This document shows positions 62,797 through 64,000 of a stretch of 64,000 bases of DNA, piece by piece. The stretch's first letter is position 1. Each line of letters begins with the position of its first letter. The position numbers and the translations under genes were made by a program. The notes under the pieces are model-generated. The model saw nothing but the letters and a program-made list of their open reading frames with translations. It was not told the DNA's origin and did not search any database. Source of the stretch: an uncultured Burkholderiales bacterium (GTDB lineage Bacteria; Pseudomonadota; Gammaproteobacteria; Burkholderiales; Burkholderiaceae_C); NCBI GenBank assembly GCA_903820745.1, contig CAIJIT010000049.1, positions 24,268 to 88,267 of the forward strand, given 5' to 3'.

Positions 62797-63855
62797 ATGT
62801 GGGAGAACCTATTGACGCCGCCTGCCACCGCCTTGCCGCAGTCGAAGCTCGCGAAAGTTGCTCATCTTGTGATCAAGATTTTGCCTGGGTGCGCATTGGC
62901 GGGCGTGATCGCCATGGCGGCCACCTTGGTCTCAACCCTGCATGGTGGACCGCAACTGCTTTATGCCTTGTTTTTCGGCGTGGCGTTTCACTTTCTCAGT
63001 TCGGACCGCAAAGCAAAGCCCGGGATCGAGTTCTGCTCACGCACGGTCTTGCGCCTGGGTGTGGGCTTGCTGGGCGCAAGAATCACGGGCGCGCAGATCG
63101 CGGGGCTGGGTTGGTCAACGGCTGCGATCGTGATCGGTGCTGTGCTGTCGACCCTGTTCCTGGGCTATCTGCTGGGAAAACGTCTCGGACTGCCGCGCGC
63201 TCAAGGCGTGTTGTCGGGCGGGTCTGTGGCCATCTGCGGTGCATCGGCAGCGCTGGCCATTTCAGCGGTCTTGCCGCGAACCAAGGAAAACGAGCGCTTT
63301 ACCCTGATGGTGGTGGTCACCGTGACCGTCTTGTCCACGGTCGCCATGGTGACCTACCCATTGATTGCGAAGTTTTTGCATTTGCCACCTGAGTTGGCGG
63401 GCTTATTTCTGGGCGGAACGATTCACGATGTCGCCCAGGTGGTGGGCGCCGGTTATATGTTGAATCATGAAACAGGCGACTACGCGACCATCGTCAAATT
63501 GTTTCGTGTCTCGATGCTGGCCGTCGTCGTCGTCGTTATATCCAGCATGTTCAAGGCCGAACGAGAACGGGTTGGCAGTGGTACCTCGACGGCAAAGCAA
63601 GCCATGGTTCCCTGGTTTTTATGGGTATTTGTCGCGCTGGTGGCGCTCAACTCATTGGGGGGCGTATCCACAGCAGTTCAGCATGGTTTAAATACGGTGT
63701 CGCGGTTGTGCTTGGTCGTGGCAATTGCGGCTTTGGGTATCAAGACCTCATTTCGTCAATTGTCCAAAGCAGGCTGGCGCCCCTTCACTCTGTTGCTGGT
63801 GGAAACTGTCTGGATGGCCGCCTTTGTACTTGCCGCAATCTATTTGCGCAGCTAA
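62797..63855 (+). CDS. YeiH/UPF0324-family putative sulfate-exporter-like membrane protein
   Basis: A 352-aa inner-membrane protein with about ten hydrophobic segments. It belongs to the YeiH (UPF0324, TIGR00698-like) family: LYALFFGVAFHFLSSD, GIEFCSRTVLRLGVGLLGARIT, VLSGGSVAICGASAALAISAVLP and GGTIHDVAQVVGAGYML are hallmark stretches. Its transport role is unproven; some relatives are annotated as sulfate exporters. The track start 62713 is 28 codons longer with no family match; ATG 62797 (MWENLLTPP) is chosen, with a weak Shine-Dalgarno. No LysR regulator is seen beside it, unlike in many genomes. Confidence 0.88.
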   Translation: MWENLLTPPATALPQSKLAKVAHLVIKILPGCALAGVIAMAATLVSTLHGGPQLLYALFFGVAFHFLSSDRKAKPGIEFCSRTVLRLGVGLLGARITGAQIAGLGWSTAAIVIGAVLSTLFLGYLLGKRLGLPRAQGVLSGGSVAICGASAALAISAVLPRTKENERFTLMVVVTVTVLSTVAMVTYPLIAKFLHLPPELAGLFLGGTIHDVAQVVGAGYMLNHETGDYATIVKLFRVSMLAVVVVVISSMFKAERERVGSGTSTAKQAMVPWFLWVFVALVALNSLGGVSTAVQHGLNTVSRLCLVVAIAALGIKTSFRQLSKAGWRPFTLLLVETVWMAAFVLAAIYLRS

Positions 63856-63894
63856 GGGCAATACTGTTCAGATAGTGATTTTTCATTGATAATC

Positions 63895-63922
63895 CATTCT
63901 CATCGAAACCAAGATGGGAATG
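63895..63922. promoter_or_regulatory. Inverted repeat upstream of the last partial gene
   Basis: CATTCTCAT and ATGGGAATG form a 9-bp inverted repeat with one mismatch and a 10-nt loop, ending 4 bp before the ATG at 63927. It may be an operator or the end of a mobile element; nothing more can be decided within the window. Confidence 0.3.
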
Positions 63923-63926
63923 ACAG

Positions 63927-64000
63927 ATGGCAAGAACGCGCAAGACGCTGCCGGCACGAGTTGACATTGCACACTTGATCAGCGCTGGGGTGCTGGCCAG
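63927..64000 (+). CDS. 5' end of an unidentified gene (partial)
   Basis: Twenty-four codons are visible, beginning MARTRKTLPARVDIAHLISAG and running off the window. The basic N-terminus is not enough to name a family. The ATG has no clear Shine-Dalgarno and follows an inverted repeat, so a transposase or a stand-alone small protein are both possible. Confidence 0.4.
   Translation, partial: MARTRKTLPARVDIAHLISAGVLA

Noticed and set aside
63885-63905. Fur-box-like sequence TGATAATCCATTCTCATC
   Set aside because: It matches the Fur consensus only with an inserted base and several mismatches, and the downstream gene is unidentified.

Overview
The window reads as chromosomal DNA of a GC-rich betaproteobacterium, most likely Burkholderiales. 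The evidence is the mnmG-rsmG-parA...parB backbone with parS sites of the GTTTCACGTGAAAC type, a QueE with the CX14CX2C cluster motif, a YkgJ cysteine-cluster gene, the PrkA-YeaH-SpoVR trio, and a Pseudomonas/Burkholderiales-type gts glucose transporter. I saw no rRNA, tRNA, CRISPR array, prophage or complete insertion sequence. The organism call is an inference from gene content.

Region 1 (1-12.6 kb) holds a POT peptide transporter, a YkgJ mini-gene, then mnmG, rsmG and parA with three parS sites lying inside mnmG and rsmG. A three-gene exported redox cassette (Tat multicopper oxidase, SCO protein, cytochrome c fused to a binding-protein-like domain), argC and a small hydrolase separate parA from parB. 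Region 2 (12.9-22.6 kb) holds prkA-yeaH-spoVR, an FAD-linked D-lactate/glycolate-type dehydrogenase, a PduO-type adenosyltransferase, an HNH-like gene with two upstream hairpins, a GNAT gene, a DnaQ-like exonuclease and a MazG-like pyrophosphohydrolase. The 446-bp AT-rich gap that follows (22.57-23.02 kb) carries three perfect DnaA boxes and is a candidate origin or DnaA control region. Region 3 (23.0-28.9 kb) holds a GDSL lipoprotein esterase, an OmpW-like porin, and a leftward group made of a SUV3-like helicase, a triple-domain QueD-like protein and QueE.

Region 4 (28.9-62.4 kb) is a large glycan-utilisation locus, probably for laminarin-like beta-1,3/1,6-glucan. Leftward are gtsABCD, a sensor kinase, a secreted GH16 glucanase, a second ABC importer with a cytoplasmic GH1, and a response regulator; kinase and regulator are about 6.6 kb apart with the importer cassette between them. 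Rightward is a tightly packed run: TonB-dependent receptor, exported GH3, cytoplasmic GH1, a third ABC importer, two tandem flavin-dependent (tryptophan-type) halogenases, an exported endonuclease/exonuclease/phosphatase protein, GH3, GH2 and GH30. The inferred flow is outer-membrane uptake by the TonB receptor, trimming by GH16/GH30 outside and GH3/GH2 in the periplasm, import of oligosaccharides and glucose by three ABC systems, and final hydrolysis by GH1. The kinase/regulator pair and a shared AT-rich motif upstream of gtsA and of the receptor gene suggest common control.

Region 5 (62.4-64 kb) holds the C-terminal remnant of a sialate O-acetylesterase gene, a YeiH-family membrane protein, and the first codons of an unidentified gene cut by the window end.

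Starts were moved from the ORF track where a family-typical N-terminus, Shine-Dalgarno site or overlap argued for it. No similarity search was run; family calls come from motifs read by eye.
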